This document shows positions 31,646-39,281 of a stretch of DNA of 64,000 nt, one piece after another. This DNA is from Lachnospiraceae bacterium 10-1. Its GTDB lineage: Bacteria; Bacillota; Clostridia; Lachnospirales; Lachnospiraceae. Each line of letters opens with the position of its first letter. The stretch's first letter is position 1. The stretch spans positions 957,191-1,021,190 of the forward strand of contig KE159810.1 of the NCBI GenBank assembly GCA_000403495.2. Reading direction: 5' to 3'. Below the pieces are notes generated by a model that was not told where the DNA came from, searched no databases, and was given only the letters and a program-made list of their open reading frames with translations. Made by a program: the position numbers and the translations under genes.

Positions 31646-32727
31646 TCTTCTGTACCCTCCTTAAACTCTGCGTTCAACAACTCTGCCATTTGTATCTGTT
31701 CTGTCGGGAACATATGGGCGTATCGAAACGTAATATCCACACTTTCATGCCCTACCCTGTTCCCGATTGATACCGCTGAAAATCCCATGCTGATTAACAA
31801 CGAAACGTGCGAATGCCTTAAATCGTGGATTCTAATGCGCTTTACGCCTGCTTTTCCTGCCCCTCTCGTCATTTCATGGTGCAGGAAACTTTTTGTCAGA
31901 TGAAAGATACGGTCAGTCGGGAGAAGCCCGTACAGCCTGCCAATATACTCTTTTAATTCCTCACACAAAAAATCCGGCATACTGACGTTGCGCTTGCTTT
32001 TCGGTGTCTTTGGGTCTGTTATCACATCTTTTCCCTCTAACCGCTGATAAGATTTTGTTATCCGAATGACCTTGTTATCAAAATCTATATCCTGTGGCGT
32101 GAGTGCTAAAAGTTCACCAACACGCAAGCCACACCAGTATAAAATTTGAAATGCTTGATAGGAATATGGCTTGTCTTTTACTGCTTCAATGAATTTCAGA
32201 TATTCCTCTTTCGTCCAAAAAAGCATTTCCTCTGCTTTCCCTTTTCCAAGCGACCCGGCTTTGACAACAGGATTACTTTTTAATTCGTAAAACCGCACCG
32301 CATGATTAAACAATGCGCTCAATTCAGATTGCAGAGTTTTCAGATAAGTCGGCGCATAGGGCTTTCCTTTTTCATCACGATAGGAAATCTGCTCATTCTG
32401 CCACTGAATAATATCTTTTGCACGAATGTCACACATTTTCTTATTCTCAAAGTACGGCAACAATTTTGTGCGTAAGATATGCTCCTTTGTCAGCCAAGTA
32501 TTGTGTTTCAATTTTGGCTTCATATCCCTTGTGTACGCCTGCACAAATTCCCCGAAAGTCATATCTAAATCAGCCGCTTCTTTCATACGGAAATGATGTT
32601 CCCACTCCGTAGCTTCTCTTTTAGTCTTAAAACCTCTCTTGACTTTCCGGCAGTTCTTCCCCGTCCAGTCATAATAATGGAACGATACATACCACGTTCC
32701 ACGCTGTTCATCTTTATATGCCGCCAT
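31642..32727 (-). CDS. int: Tn916-like tyrosine integrase, 361 aa
   Basis: An N-terminal arm-binding domain (residues about 1-55, YVSFHYYDWTGKNCRKVKRGFKTKREA) precedes a SAM-like core-binding domain (about 57-160) and the catalytic domain with Arg202, His301-x-x-Arg304, His327 and nucleophile Tyr336. The enzyme integrates and excises the element. The nearest candidate attachment site is the 3' end of guaA, about 3.6 kb away across the cargo. The gene is unusual in being upstream of, and overlapping, the mobilization genes rather than at an element end. The small xis-like gene is 12 nt upstream. Confidence 0.93.
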   Translation of the reverse strand: MAAYKDEQRGTWYVSFHYYDWTGKNCRKVKRGFKTKREATEWEHHFRMKEAADLDMTFGEFVQAYTRDMKPKLKHNTWLTKEHILRTKLLPYFENKKMCDIRAKDIIQWQNEQISYRDEKGKPYAPTYLKTLQSELSALFNHAVRFYELKSNPVVKAGSLGKGKAEEMLFWTKEEYLKFIEAVKDKPYSYQAFQILYWCGLRVGELLALTPQDIDFDNKVIRITKSYQRLEGKDVITDPKTPKSKRNVSMPDFLCEELKEYIGRLYGLLPTDRIFHLTKSFLHHEMTRGAGKAGVKRIRIHDLRHSHVSLLISMGFSAVSIGNRVGHESVDITFRYAHMFPTEQIQMAELLNAEFKEGTEE

Positions 32728-32739
32728 AATCCGCCCTCC

Positions 32740-32931
32740 TTAGTTCGCCGCCTGCGCCATGCCGTAGAATTTTTCTTCATAATATTTTCTGCTGACACGT
32801 CCGGCGATTGTAATAAAACCCTTTTCTTCCAGTTCCTCATTCATCTGTCGTACTAATTTGTAAGCAAATGGTTTGGAAACACCCAACTCCTGCGCTACCT
32901 CCCCGGCAGTTACAAATAGTTCATTCCTCAT
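32740..32931 (-). CDS. xis: excisionase-like winged helix protein, 63 aa
   Basis: The chain is a small helix-turn-helix (LFVTAGEVAQELGVSKPFAYKLVRQMNEELEEKG) plus a short wing (FITIAGRVSRKYYEEKFYG), the pattern of excisionases and related directionality factors in Firmicute integrative elements. An AAGGAGGATATTGA site precedes the ATG. It is the first gene of the leftward operon driven by the promoter at 32979-33007. It should bias the integrase to excision and may autoregulate. Confidence 0.8.
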   Translation of the reverse strand: MRNELFVTAGEVAQELGVSKPFAYKLVRQMNEELEEKGFITIAGRVSRKYYEEKFYGMAQAAN

Positions 32932-32949
32932 TCAATATCCTCCTTTTGT

Positions 32950-33058
32950 TTAGCGTTTTTGTTAAGTTCTGTATTTGAATTATACTTAACATTTCTGTTA
33001 TTGTCAATAGCCTATTTGTTAAACTTATCTTTTTTATTAAATTTAGCATTTCTGATAA
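32950..33058. repeat. three 16-bp direct repeats, operator candidates
   Basis: TTAGCGTTTTTGTTAA (32950-32965), TTAACATTTCTGTTAT (32986-33001) and TTAGCATTTCTGATAA (33043-33058) fit one consensus, TTARCRTTTYTGWTAW. They surround the leftward promoter: one downstream, one in its spacer, one upstream near the rightward promoter. This placement suits a repressor or activator that controls both arms of the element. Confidence 0.65.
32979..33007 (-). promoter_or_regulatory. consensus promoter for xis-int-mob
   Basis: On the minus strand a perfect TTGACA (33007-33002) and a perfect TATAAT (32984-32979) are 17 nt apart. It points at xis, 48 nt away. An operator-like repeat lies in the spacer, so the promoter is probably repressed most of the time. 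Confidence 0.85.
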
Positions 33059-33064
33059 GTTTTT

Positions 33065-33094
33065 GTTGCTGTATTATCTGAATTATGCTAGAAT
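33065..33094 (+). promoter_or_regulatory. promoter for the rightward cargo genes
   Basis: TTGCTG (33065-33070) and TAGAAT (33089-33094) are 18 nt apart, 31 nt before the first acetyltransferase. It is weaker than the leftward promoter. One of the three 16-bp repeats ends 6 nt upstream. Confidence 0.5.
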
Positions 33095-33125
33095 ATATGG
33101 AGAATACAGAATTGAGAGGTAAGCT

Positions 33126-33599
33126 ATGGAGTATACGATACGGGAAATACAAAAACAGGAATATCCGTTACTGGATAATTTTCTATATGAAGCAATTTTT
33201 GTTCCAGAGGGTATCGAACCTCCAACCAAAAGTATTATTTCATCTCCCGAATTACAGATTTATGTTAAGCATTTCGGGGAATCCAAAGATGATTGGGGAT
33301 TAGTGGCAGAGGTTGGCGGTAAGATTGTTGGGGCTGTTTGGGTTCGCATTATGAACGATTACGGACATATAGATGATGAAACGCCCTCTTTGGCAATCTC
33401 TCTTTATAAAGAATACCGGGGCTTTGGCATTGGAACGGCTATGATGAAAGAAATTCTTGCCCTGCTTAAATCACATGGGTACAGTCGGGTTTCTCTTTCT
33501 GTTCAAAAAGCCAATTATGCGGCAAAGATGTATTTAAAGATTGGTTTTGAGATTGTAAAGGAGAACGAGGAAGAATATATTATGGTGTACTACCTATAA
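33126..33599 (+). CDS. GNAT-family N-acetyltransferase, 157 aa
   Basis: The acetyl-CoA site is in SLYKEYRGFGIGTAMMKEILALLKSHG (about residues 94-120), the motif A of the GNAT fold. The N terminus (YTIREIQKQEYPLLDNFLYEAIF) fits the family start. The end (LKIGFEIVKENEEEYIMVY) gives motif B and the last strand. GAGAGGTAAGCT precedes the ATG. The substrate is unknown. It is the first rightward cargo gene of the mobilizable element, and a second GNAT gene follows. Confidence 0.85.
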   Translation: MEYTIREIQKQEYPLLDNFLYEAIFVPEGIEPPTKSIISSPELQIYVKHFGESKDDWGLVAEVGGKIVGAVWVRIMNDYGHIDDETPSLAISLYKEYRGFGIGTAMMKEILALLKSHGYSRVSLSVQKANYAAKMYLKIGFEIVKENEEEYIMVYYL

Positions 33600-33637
33600 C
33601 AAATTTATAAATAAATTGGAGAAAGGACATTCCATTT

Positions 33638-34144
33638 ATGAGAATCCGACCATATATACCAAGCAAAGATTACGAATATGTATCAAAATGGATTGATGAC
33701 GAAAGAACTCATGCTTTTTGGTGTGCAAATCTTTTGCCCTACCCCATGACACAAAAATCTTTCCATGATTTATTAGAGAAAAATGCAATGGACTGGACGG
33801 ACAGTGCTTATGTCGCAACAGAAAACAGCGGACAGGCAGTAGGCTTCTTCTGTTATTCTGTCAATACAGCAGACAATATCGGTTTTCTTAAATTTGTTAT
33901 TGTTGATAAAACTAAACGTGGAAAAGGTTACGGAAAAGAAATGCTGAATCTAACTCTGCAATACGCTTTTCAGATAAGTGGAGCAAAAGCGGTTCAACTA
34001 AATGTTTTCAATGAAAACACATCAGCGAAACAATGTTATGAAAAAATCGGCTTTGTTGAAAGAAAGATTGATAAAGATGTATTTGCATATAAAGACGAGT
34101 TGTGGAGCAGATGCAACATGATAATTTCAAAACAATCATTCTAA
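33638..34144 (+). CDS. GNAT-family N-acetyltransferase, 168 aa
   Basis: MRIRPYIPSKDYEYVSKWIDDERTHAFW starts a GNAT domain. The acetyl-CoA loop is VDKTKRGKGYGKEMLNLTLQYAF (about residues 89-111) and the C-terminal part is QCYEKIGFVERKID. A GGAGAAAGGA site lies upstream. It resembles RimJ/RimL-type acetyltransferases. Its target is unknown. It follows the first GNAT gene by 38 nt and precedes the XRE gene by 16 nt, probably in one operon. Confidence 0.85.
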   Translation: MRIRPYIPSKDYEYVSKWIDDERTHAFWCANLLPYPMTQKSFHDLLEKNAMDWTDSAYVATENSGQAVGFFCYSVNTADNIGFLKFVIVDKTKRGKGYGKEMLNLTLQYAFQISGAKAVQLNVFNENTSAKQCYEKIGFVERKIDKDVFAYKDELWSRCNMIISKQSF

Positions 34145-34160
34145 TTTTCAGAAAGGAAAC

Positions 34161-34736
34161 ATGACTATGGTATTAGGAGAACGGATAAAGAGAATACGCA
34201 CGTTCCGGGGCTTGACACAGCGTGAACTAGGCTTGAAATTGGGATATGAGGAACGCAATGCTGATGTTCGTATCGCACAATATGAATCCGGCTATCGTGT
34301 TCCCAAAAACAACACTTTAATGGAAATGGCAAAGATACTGAACGTCAATTATATTCACTTTATTGGTGTTACCCCCGGTTGCGCCGAGGATATTATGCTC
34401 ACATTCCTTTGGCTTGATGAAGACGACCGCAGCACGATCCATTTATTTCAGCTTGTCCGTAATCCCGGCAAATGCAACGCTTCTGATGATAAGTCGGTGC
34501 GTTACTATGACAATGATGATTGGCCTGCTCATGCCCCGGTGGGTATGTGGCTAGAGTATGGATTAGTCAATGATTTCATGCGGGAATGGTGTCTGCGGAA
34601 AGAACAGTTGAAGAATGGGGAGATTTCCGAAGACGAGTATTTTGAATGGAAAATCAACTGGCCTGCTACGAGTAGTAAAGTCGATTACAATGGAAAAGAT
34701 GATAAAAAATGCAGTTACCAATGGAAAAGGGGGTGA
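34161..34736 (+). CDS. XRE-family transcriptional regulator, 191 aa
   Basis: Residues about 5-65 form a lambda-repressor-like HTH (LGERIKRIRTFRGLTQRELGLKLGYEERNADVRIAQYESGYRVPKNNTLMEMAKILNV). The rest (about 70-191) is a ligand or dimer domain with a conserved-looking DWPAHAPVGMWLEYG stretch that I cannot name. The stop is 6 nt before the SEFIR gene, so it is likely the regulator of that operon. AGAAAGGAAAC precedes the ATG at 34161; a second ATG two codons on is possible. Confidence 0.82.
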   Translation: MTMVLGERIKRIRTFRGLTQRELGLKLGYEERNADVRIAQYESGYRVPKNNTLMEMAKILNVNYIHFIGVTPGCAEDIMLTFLWLDEDDRSTIHLFQLVRNPGKCNASDDKSVRYYDNDDWPAHAPVGMWLEYGLVNDFMREWCLRKEQLKNGEISEDEYFEWKINWPATSSKVDYNGKDDKKCSYQWKRG

Positions 34737-34742
34737 ATATAT

Positions 34743-35624
34743 ATGAATTACACGTCTGAAATAGCTATAAGTTATTCCCAAGATTCCAATGAACATGTGG
34801 AAATGGTAATTTCATTTGCTAATTTCTTACGAGAGAATGGATACGATTGTTCTATGGATCAATTACTCAAACAAACATCTACATCTATAGATTTTAACGA
34901 AATGATGCTTAAGTTTATTCCTAATGCTAAGAAAGTTATTATAGTTCTAACTCCCGAATACAAAAGGAAAGCAGATCTCTTTGAAGGTGGTGTAGGTAAA
35001 GAATATAGGTTCATAAACGATGATATAACACAAAATGAAACTAAGTATATTCTTGTCACTTTTACCTCCCTATCCATTATATCAATTGATAAGTTATTAC
35101 CACATGGATTAAAAGGACGCGAAGTCGTTGATTTGACAATGGATTCTCTTAATAAATATGAACTACTATTTTCAAAATTGTCAGACAAACCCATATATGA
35201 CTTTTCCCCTGTTAATTCAAATAGAACAACAGTAAACACAAAAAGGATTACACAATTTCAACCAACTGTTTATATTTCAAAACAAAGTATATTTAAAGAG
35301 ATTCAAAAATATCTAACCGAAAACAAACAATTGCTTATGCAATACGGTCCAGCTTCTTTAATTGCTACCAAAAATCCTTTGTCAGATGCAATAGATATAT
35401 GGAATACTTATAAACAAAATACTATTATTCCAAATAACCGCAAAATAGTCAATTTGCTAGACAAACATTTTTCTCTGCTTTCAGATTCAGAAAAAGAAAT
35501 ATTTTACAAATTTAAAATTCATGCTGATGCTTTTGAACATAATCAACTGCAAAGGCATGACCATGATGCCGTTCCATTATTCCCAAATGAGTTTGAACAA
35601 ATGATTTTTAAGGAGGATTTATAA
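34743..35624 (+). CDS. SEFIR-domain protein with unrecognised C-terminal domain, 293 aa
   Basis: Residues about 1-150 are a SEFIR domain, a TIR relative: ISYSQDSNEHVEMVISFANFLRENGYDCSMDQ at the start, then VIIVLTPEYKRKADLFEGGVGKEYRFI with the conserved Glu, then KYILVTF. Bacterial SEFIR and TIR proteins can degrade NAD+ or signal on phage infection. Residues about 175-293 (including YGPASLIATKNPLSDAIDIWNTYKQ and FEHNQLQRHDHDAVPLFP) are an all-helical domain I cannot name. Tight spacing (6 nt before, 1 nt after) ties it to neighbours. The DNA is markedly AT-rich. Function as defence effector is inference. Confidence 0.8.
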   Translation: MNYTSEIAISYSQDSNEHVEMVISFANFLRENGYDCSMDQLLKQTSTSIDFNEMMLKFIPNAKKVIIVLTPEYKRKADLFEGGVGKEYRFINDDITQNETKYILVTFTSLSIISIDKLLPHGLKGREVVDLTMDSLNKYELLFSKLSDKPIYDFSPVNSNRTTVNTKRITQFQPTVYISKQSIFKEIQKYLTENKQLLMQYGPASLIATKNPLSDAIDIWNTYKQNTIIPNNRKIVNLLDKHFSLLSDSEKEIFYKFKIHADAFEHNQLQRHDHDAVPLFPNEFEQMIFKEDL

Positions 35625-35625
35625 A

Positions 35626-36030
35626 ATGTATATTGATTACTCAAGGTATCCCCGTCCAGAAAGCATTGCCTTTTTTGAAAGAGCAATTTCTAATCATAAT
35701 GTAACAGACCACTTAGTAAAACTTGATGAATATCTTTATAGAATATATAGATATCAAATGCCCAGTTTTGATATACTTGTTACAAACCATTATACAATCG
35801 GTCTTGCAGATTATTACGAAATAATGAACGAATATCCTAACATACAAGGTATTGTGACTATATCAAATTGGAACGGTTATACACATCAAGCTAAAGTTGC
35901 TGCACGCAAAAATCATGTTGGTATTTTTATTATGAGAGAATTATTAGGAGCGTTAAATTGGAATGAACCATATAAATATGTTAAAACAGATGATGAAGGA
36001 AACGATCTTTTCTACGGAAGAAGCGAATAA
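35626..36030 (+). CDS. unknown alpha/beta protein of the SEFIR operon, 134 aa
   Basis: It starts one base after the SEFIR stop with AAGGAGGATTTATAA as ribosome site. The second half (FDILVTNHYTIGLADYYEIMNEYPNIQGIVTISNWNGYTHQAKVAARKNHVGIFIMRELLGAL) reads as alternating strands and helices with a VTISN...AKVAARKNHVGIF pattern like the final strand-helix part of some restriction-endonuclease-like or Rossmann-like folds. No catalytic D-x-(D/E)-x-K core is evident. It probably partners SEFIR or the nucleotidyltransferase. No family was recognised. Confidence 0.65.
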   Translation: MYIDYSRYPRPESIAFFERAISNHNVTDHLVKLDEYLYRIYRYQMPSFDILVTNHYTIGLADYYEIMNEYPNIQGIVTISNWNGYTHQAKVAARKNHVGIFIMRELLGALNWNEPYKYVKTDDEGNDLFYGRSE

Positions 36031-36277
36031 AATACTTCATTCCATTTATCTATTTGGTTCTTTTATCAAAACGGCCAGTGCCAATGATATTGATATTCTT
36101 ATCATATATCATTACTTTGAATGCCTTAATGAAATGAAAGCATTATATAATATAAAAGAGCAAATAGGAAATAGACTCTATGGGACATTCAAAATTCCAA
36201 TTCATTTTATAACATTATCAACAGATGAATTAGAATGCATATGTATTCCTCAACAAAAATTTATTAAGCTATACTAG
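35963..36277 (+). CDS. minimal nucleotidyltransferase (MNT-like), 104 aa
   Basis: The core motif LFGSFIKTASANDIDILIIY (about residues 30-49) matches the G-S-x(n)-D-x-D signature of the minimal nucleotidyltransferase fold, with Asp pair DID for metal binding. It overlaps the previous gene by 68 nt in another frame; ATGs at 35978 or 35990 are alternative starts. Minimal nucleotidyltransferases act as AMPylating antitoxins in MNT-HEPN pairs. Here the partner would be the SEFIR protein or its helical domain, an arrangement I do not know as a described system. Confidence 0.75.
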   Translation: MNHINMLKQMMKETIFSTEEANKILHSIYLFGSFIKTASANDIDILIIYHYFECLNEMKALYNIKEQIGNRLYGTFKIPIHFITLSTDELECICIPQQKFIKLY

Positions 36278-36283
36278 ATTTTG

Positions 36284-36301
36284 GGTATCAAAAAGGTATC
36301 A
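36284..36301. repeat. direct repeat GGTATCA x2 near the guaA end
   Basis: GGTATCA occurs at 36284-36290 and 36295-36301, 11 bp apart, about 60 bp from the guaA stop. One helical turn of spacing suits integrase arm sites at an element end. No matching copy was found at the far side by eye. Confidence 0.4.
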
Positions 36302-36313
36302 CGCCTCGCATCA

Positions 36314-36353
36314 AAAGCCGGAAAGTCCACTGTTTATGCGGATTTCCGGCTTT
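36314..36353. terminator. bidirectional terminator between the cargo operon and guaA
   Basis: AAAGCCGGAAA (36314-36324) pairs perfectly with TTTCCGGCTTT (36343-36353) over an 18-nt loop. T-rich sequence follows in both directions. It separates the convergent nucleotidyltransferase and guaA genes and lies at the element-chromosome border. Confidence 0.8.
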
Positions 36354-36360
36354 CTGTTTA

Positions 36361-37902
36361 CTATTCGAACTCAATCGTAGCCGGCGGCTTAGAGGTTGTA
36401 TCCACCAAAACTCTATTAACCCCCTTCACCTCGTTCACAATCCTGTTTGTCACAACTCCCAGCACATCCCAAGGAAGCTTCGCTGCCTCTGCGGTCATAA
36501 AGTCAGAAGTATTCACTGCCCGGAGCACAACCGCATAGTCGTAAGTCCTCTCATCTCCCATTACGCCCACACTGCGCATATTGGTAAGAGCGGCGAAGTA
36601 CTGCCCCAGTCTTTTATCCAAACCTGCTTTTGCAATTTCTTCCCTGTAGATTGCATCTGCGTCCTGAACTATGCGGACCTTTTCTGCTGTAACCTCACCA
36701 ATAATCCGGATGCCAAGTCCTGGCCCGGGGAATGGCTGTCTGTAAACCAGATGCTCCGGGATACCAAGCTCCAGTCCCGCCCTGCGGACTTCGTCCTTAA
36801 ACAATAATCTTAAAGGCTCAATAATTTCTTTAAAATCTACATAGTCCGGGAGGCCGCCCACATTATGGTGGGATTTTATAACTGCGCTCTTTCCCAATCC
36901 ACTTTCGATCACGTCAGGATAGATCGTTCCCTGTACAAGGAAGTCCACCGCCCCAATTTTCTTTGCCTCTTCTTCAAAAACACGGATAAATTCTTCTCCG
37001 ATAATTTTACGTTTTTGTTCTGGCTCCACCACACCTGCCAGTTTCGAATAAAATCTCTCTTGTGCGTTCACCCGAATAAAGTTAAGATCATAATGTCCTT
37101 CCGGTCCAAAAACAGCTTCTACTTCATCCCCTTCATTTTTGCGTAACAGACCATGATCCACAAAAACACAGGTGAGCTGGCATCCCACTGCTTTTGACAA
37201 AAGCACTGCTGCCACAGAGGAATCCACACCGCCGGAAAGTGCGCAGAGAACCTTGCCATCCCCTACCTTTTCCCTGATCTGTGCAATTGTAGTTTCTACA
37301 AAGGAGTCCATACGCCAGTCCCCTTTGCAGTGACAAACCTTATATACAAAATTGGAAAGCATCTTCATGCCCTCCTGGGTATGCATTACCTCCGGATGAA
37401 ACTGAACCGCATATAGCTGCTTTTCCGTATTTTCCATGGCTGCCACCGGGCAGACCGGCGTATGCGCGGTAATTTTAAAACCTTCAGGTGCCTTTTCTAT
37501 ATAATCTGTATGGCTCATCCAACAGATTGTTTTCTCTGATACATCTGAAAATAAAACAGAAGTCCTATCCACTTCTACTTCCGTTTTTCCATATTCGCTG
37601 ACCGGAGCTGTCTTTACACTGCCATCAAGCAGGTAAGATACAATTTGTGCCCCATAGCAAATACCTAAAACAGGAATGCCCAGTTCAAAAACATCTTTGG
37701 AACATTTAGGGGACCCTTTGGCATATACGCTGTTCGGACCACCTGTAAAAATAATTCCTTTGGGGTTCATTTCTTTTAATTTCTCAAGGCTCATATTGTA
37801 AGGGTGCACCTCACAATAAACATTACACTCTCTGACTCTTCTGGCAATTAACTGATTATACTGGCCGCCAAAGTCAAGTACAATGACCATTTCCTTATCC
37901 AT
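36361..37902 (-). CDS. guaA: GMP synthase (glutamine-hydrolysing), 513 aa
   Basis: The N-terminal class I glutamine amidotransferase domain has Cys82 (GICYGAQ) with His169 and Glu171 (FHPEV). The PP-loop ATP domain has LSGGVDSS (about residues 222-229), and the C-terminal dimer domain ends [14 protein letters not shown]. It converts XMP to GMP in purine synthesis. The length is typical. The 3' end of guaA is a recognised insertion site for genomic islands, and the mobilizable element lies directly against it. The C terminus looks intact, so the insertion regenerated the coding end. Confidence 0.97.
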   Translation of the reverse strand: MDKEMVIVLDFGGQYNQLIARRVRECNVYCEVHPYNMSLEKLKEMNPKGIIFTGGPNSVYAKGSPKCSKDVFELGIPVLGICYGAQIVSYLLDGSVKTAPVSEYGKTEVEVDRTSVLFSDVSEKTICWMSHTDYIEKAPEGFKITAHTPVCPVAAMENTEKQLYAVQFHPEVMHTQEGMKMLSNFVYKVCHCKGDWRMDSFVETTIAQIREKVGDGKVLCALSGGVDSSVAAVLLSKAVGCQLTCVFVDHGLLRKNEGDEVEAVFGPEGHYDLNFIRVNAQERFYSKLAGVVEPEQKRKIIGEEFIRVFEEEAKKIGAVDFLVQGTIYPDVIESGLGKSAVIKSHHNVGGLPDYVDFKEIIEPLRLLFKDEVRRAGLELGIPEHLVYRQPFPGPGLGIRIIGEVTAEKVRIVQDADAIYREEIAKAGLDKRLGQYFAALTNMRSVGVMGDERTYDYAVVLRAVNTSDFMTAEAAKLPWDVLGVVTNRIVNEVKGVNRVLVDTTSKPPATIEFE

Positions 37903-37955
37903 AAATGTGCTCCTATCCGTCGTTTTCCGACACTTGTATACTTAAGATATTTCCT

Positions 37956-37985
37956 ATTATATAAGATAGACAGAAACCTTGTCAA
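37956..37985 (-). promoter_or_regulatory. promoter of guaA
   Basis: On the minus strand TTGACA (37985-37980) and TATAAT (37961-37956) are 18 nt apart. It points at guaA, whose ATG lies about 54 nt downstream after a GATAGGAGCAC site. No guanine riboswitch fold was recognised in this short leader. Confidence 0.75.
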
Positions 37986-38025
37986 AATATTCTTGGTCGA
38001 ATCCCACACATTCTTTGCAAAAAAA

Positions 38026-38060
38026 GCAGCGTTTCTCCACCTGTTACACAGAAACGCTGC
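38026..38060 (-). terminator. terminator of spoIIID
   Basis: GCAGCGTTTCT (38026-38036) pairs perfectly with AGAAACGCTGC (38050-38060). On the minus strand it ends in TTTTTTTGC. It lies between spoIIID and the guaA promoter. Confidence 0.88.
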
Positions 38061-38097
38061 TAAGCCTTTTGATTCGCCATATTTTCTAATCAGCCTG

Positions 38098-38364
38098 TTA
38101 TATCTGCTGCTCTTGATGTAAATGCTGGTATTTCTCCTTTGTTGCCATTCCTCCCCTGATATGCCTCTCCTGCTTATTTACATCCAACACTTTTCTGGCT
38201 TCCTTTGCCAGGGTTGGATTAATCTGCATTAACCTTTCCGTTACGTCCTTATGTACCGTAGATTTCGAAATCCCAAACGCCTTAGCCGTCTGCCTAACTG
38301 TAGCATTGTTTTCAATAATATAATTGGCAATATCGATTGCTCTCTCCTCGATATAATCTTTCAA
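38098..38364 (-). CDS. spoIIID: sporulation transcription factor SpoIIID, 88 aa
   Basis: MKDYIEERAIDIANYIIENNATVRQTAKAFGISKSTVHKDVTERL is the SpoIIID HTH; the basic C-terminal helix (LDVNKQERHIRGGMATKEKYQ) that also touches DNA follows. In sporulating Clostridia and Bacilli it acts in the mother cell to reshape sigma-E gene expression. The start codon is TTG at 38362-38364 with a GAGGGGATTTCC site. The gene is monocistronic with its own terminator. It shows that the host is a spore former. Confidence 0.95.
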   Translation of the reverse strand: MKDYIEERAIDIANYIIENNATVRQTAKAFGISKSTVHKDVTERLMQINPTLAKEARKVLDVNKQERHIRGGMATKEKYQHLHQEQQI

Positions 38365-38568
38365 AGGAAATCCCCTCAGAACACTTTTTTACATTGTATG
38401 AAATGTTCTAAAGGGTTATGACTGTTTGTTAATTCAGTTGCTCCCAAATTCAGTTATCTGTCCCCACATAAATTTGCTTCTATTTTAATTGCAGCCGATT
38501 TTCCAAGTCAATAACCCTGATAATGGATATGACTGCATCCTCTTTCTGAATCCAATTTTTTCATCAGA

Positions 38569-39281
38569 TCACATGAGTCGTTTCAATACCGGAATTTTCT
38601 TTATTACAAATACAAATATCACTCCCAACAGGAATGTCAATAATGTATACATAAAGAAACGATCATACATAATGGAAGGGTAGCTGTCAGACCATACTTT
38701 AATGCACTTTTTCCATGAGAATGACAAGGTGAATTATCAATCCAATACCCTAACAAGGGATAAAGAAAAACCGATGGCATGAGAAATACACTATTATTGA
38801 TAAAGCAACCGGAAAAATACCCCAGCATAGTAAGTATGCTGCTTATACAGCTAAGACCAAGTAAATACCTGTAGTCCTGCTCTCTCATCCCGGAAACTGC
38901 TTTCCGCAGCAGCGGAAGCAGGAGCAGAAATCCCAGATACAGATACAAATACCAATAGGTTTCCAATCTGGGATTACTGTAAATATCGCTCCACCAGCCG
39001 CTGACGGACAGCTCTGCCTTTCCCGTCCTGACATAACGGAAATACTGTAAAATTCCCCAAAACAGAACAATTCCCACATATCTTCCAATTCTTCTGGAAA
39101 ACAGATGCCTGTAGTCCTCTGTCTTTCCAAGCAGTGTTGCTCCTGAGATCATTAGAAAAACAGGCACTGCTGTTTTACAGACCGGTATCATTAAGACTGA
39201 CATATAATAGGAGCAGGTATCGGATGTATACTGATATAACGTAAATCCCAACTCCCTTGTATGATTATAAATAACTGTCAT
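38569..39281 (-). pseudogene. acyltransferase-3 family membrane protein, truncated and frameshifted
   Basis: The frame 38637-39281 encodes several membrane helices with PVFLMISGATLLGK and RRIGRYV, typical of acyltransferase-3 (OafA-like) proteins that O-acetylate envelope sugars. About 40-50 N-terminal residues with the first helix and active-site His are missing. Near 38680 the frame breaks: the plus-one frame continues YPSIMYDRFFMYTLLTFLL...KRLM to a stop at 38569, as the family C terminus should. Both defects point to a dead gene. A 32-aa ORF with a strong ribosome site overlaps its start. Confidence 0.7.

Noticed and set aside
33633-34736. The two acetyltransferases as part of the candidate defence system
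   Set aside because: GNAT genes are common unrelated cargo, and their composition is less AT-rich than the SEFIR genes, so they were left out of the core set.
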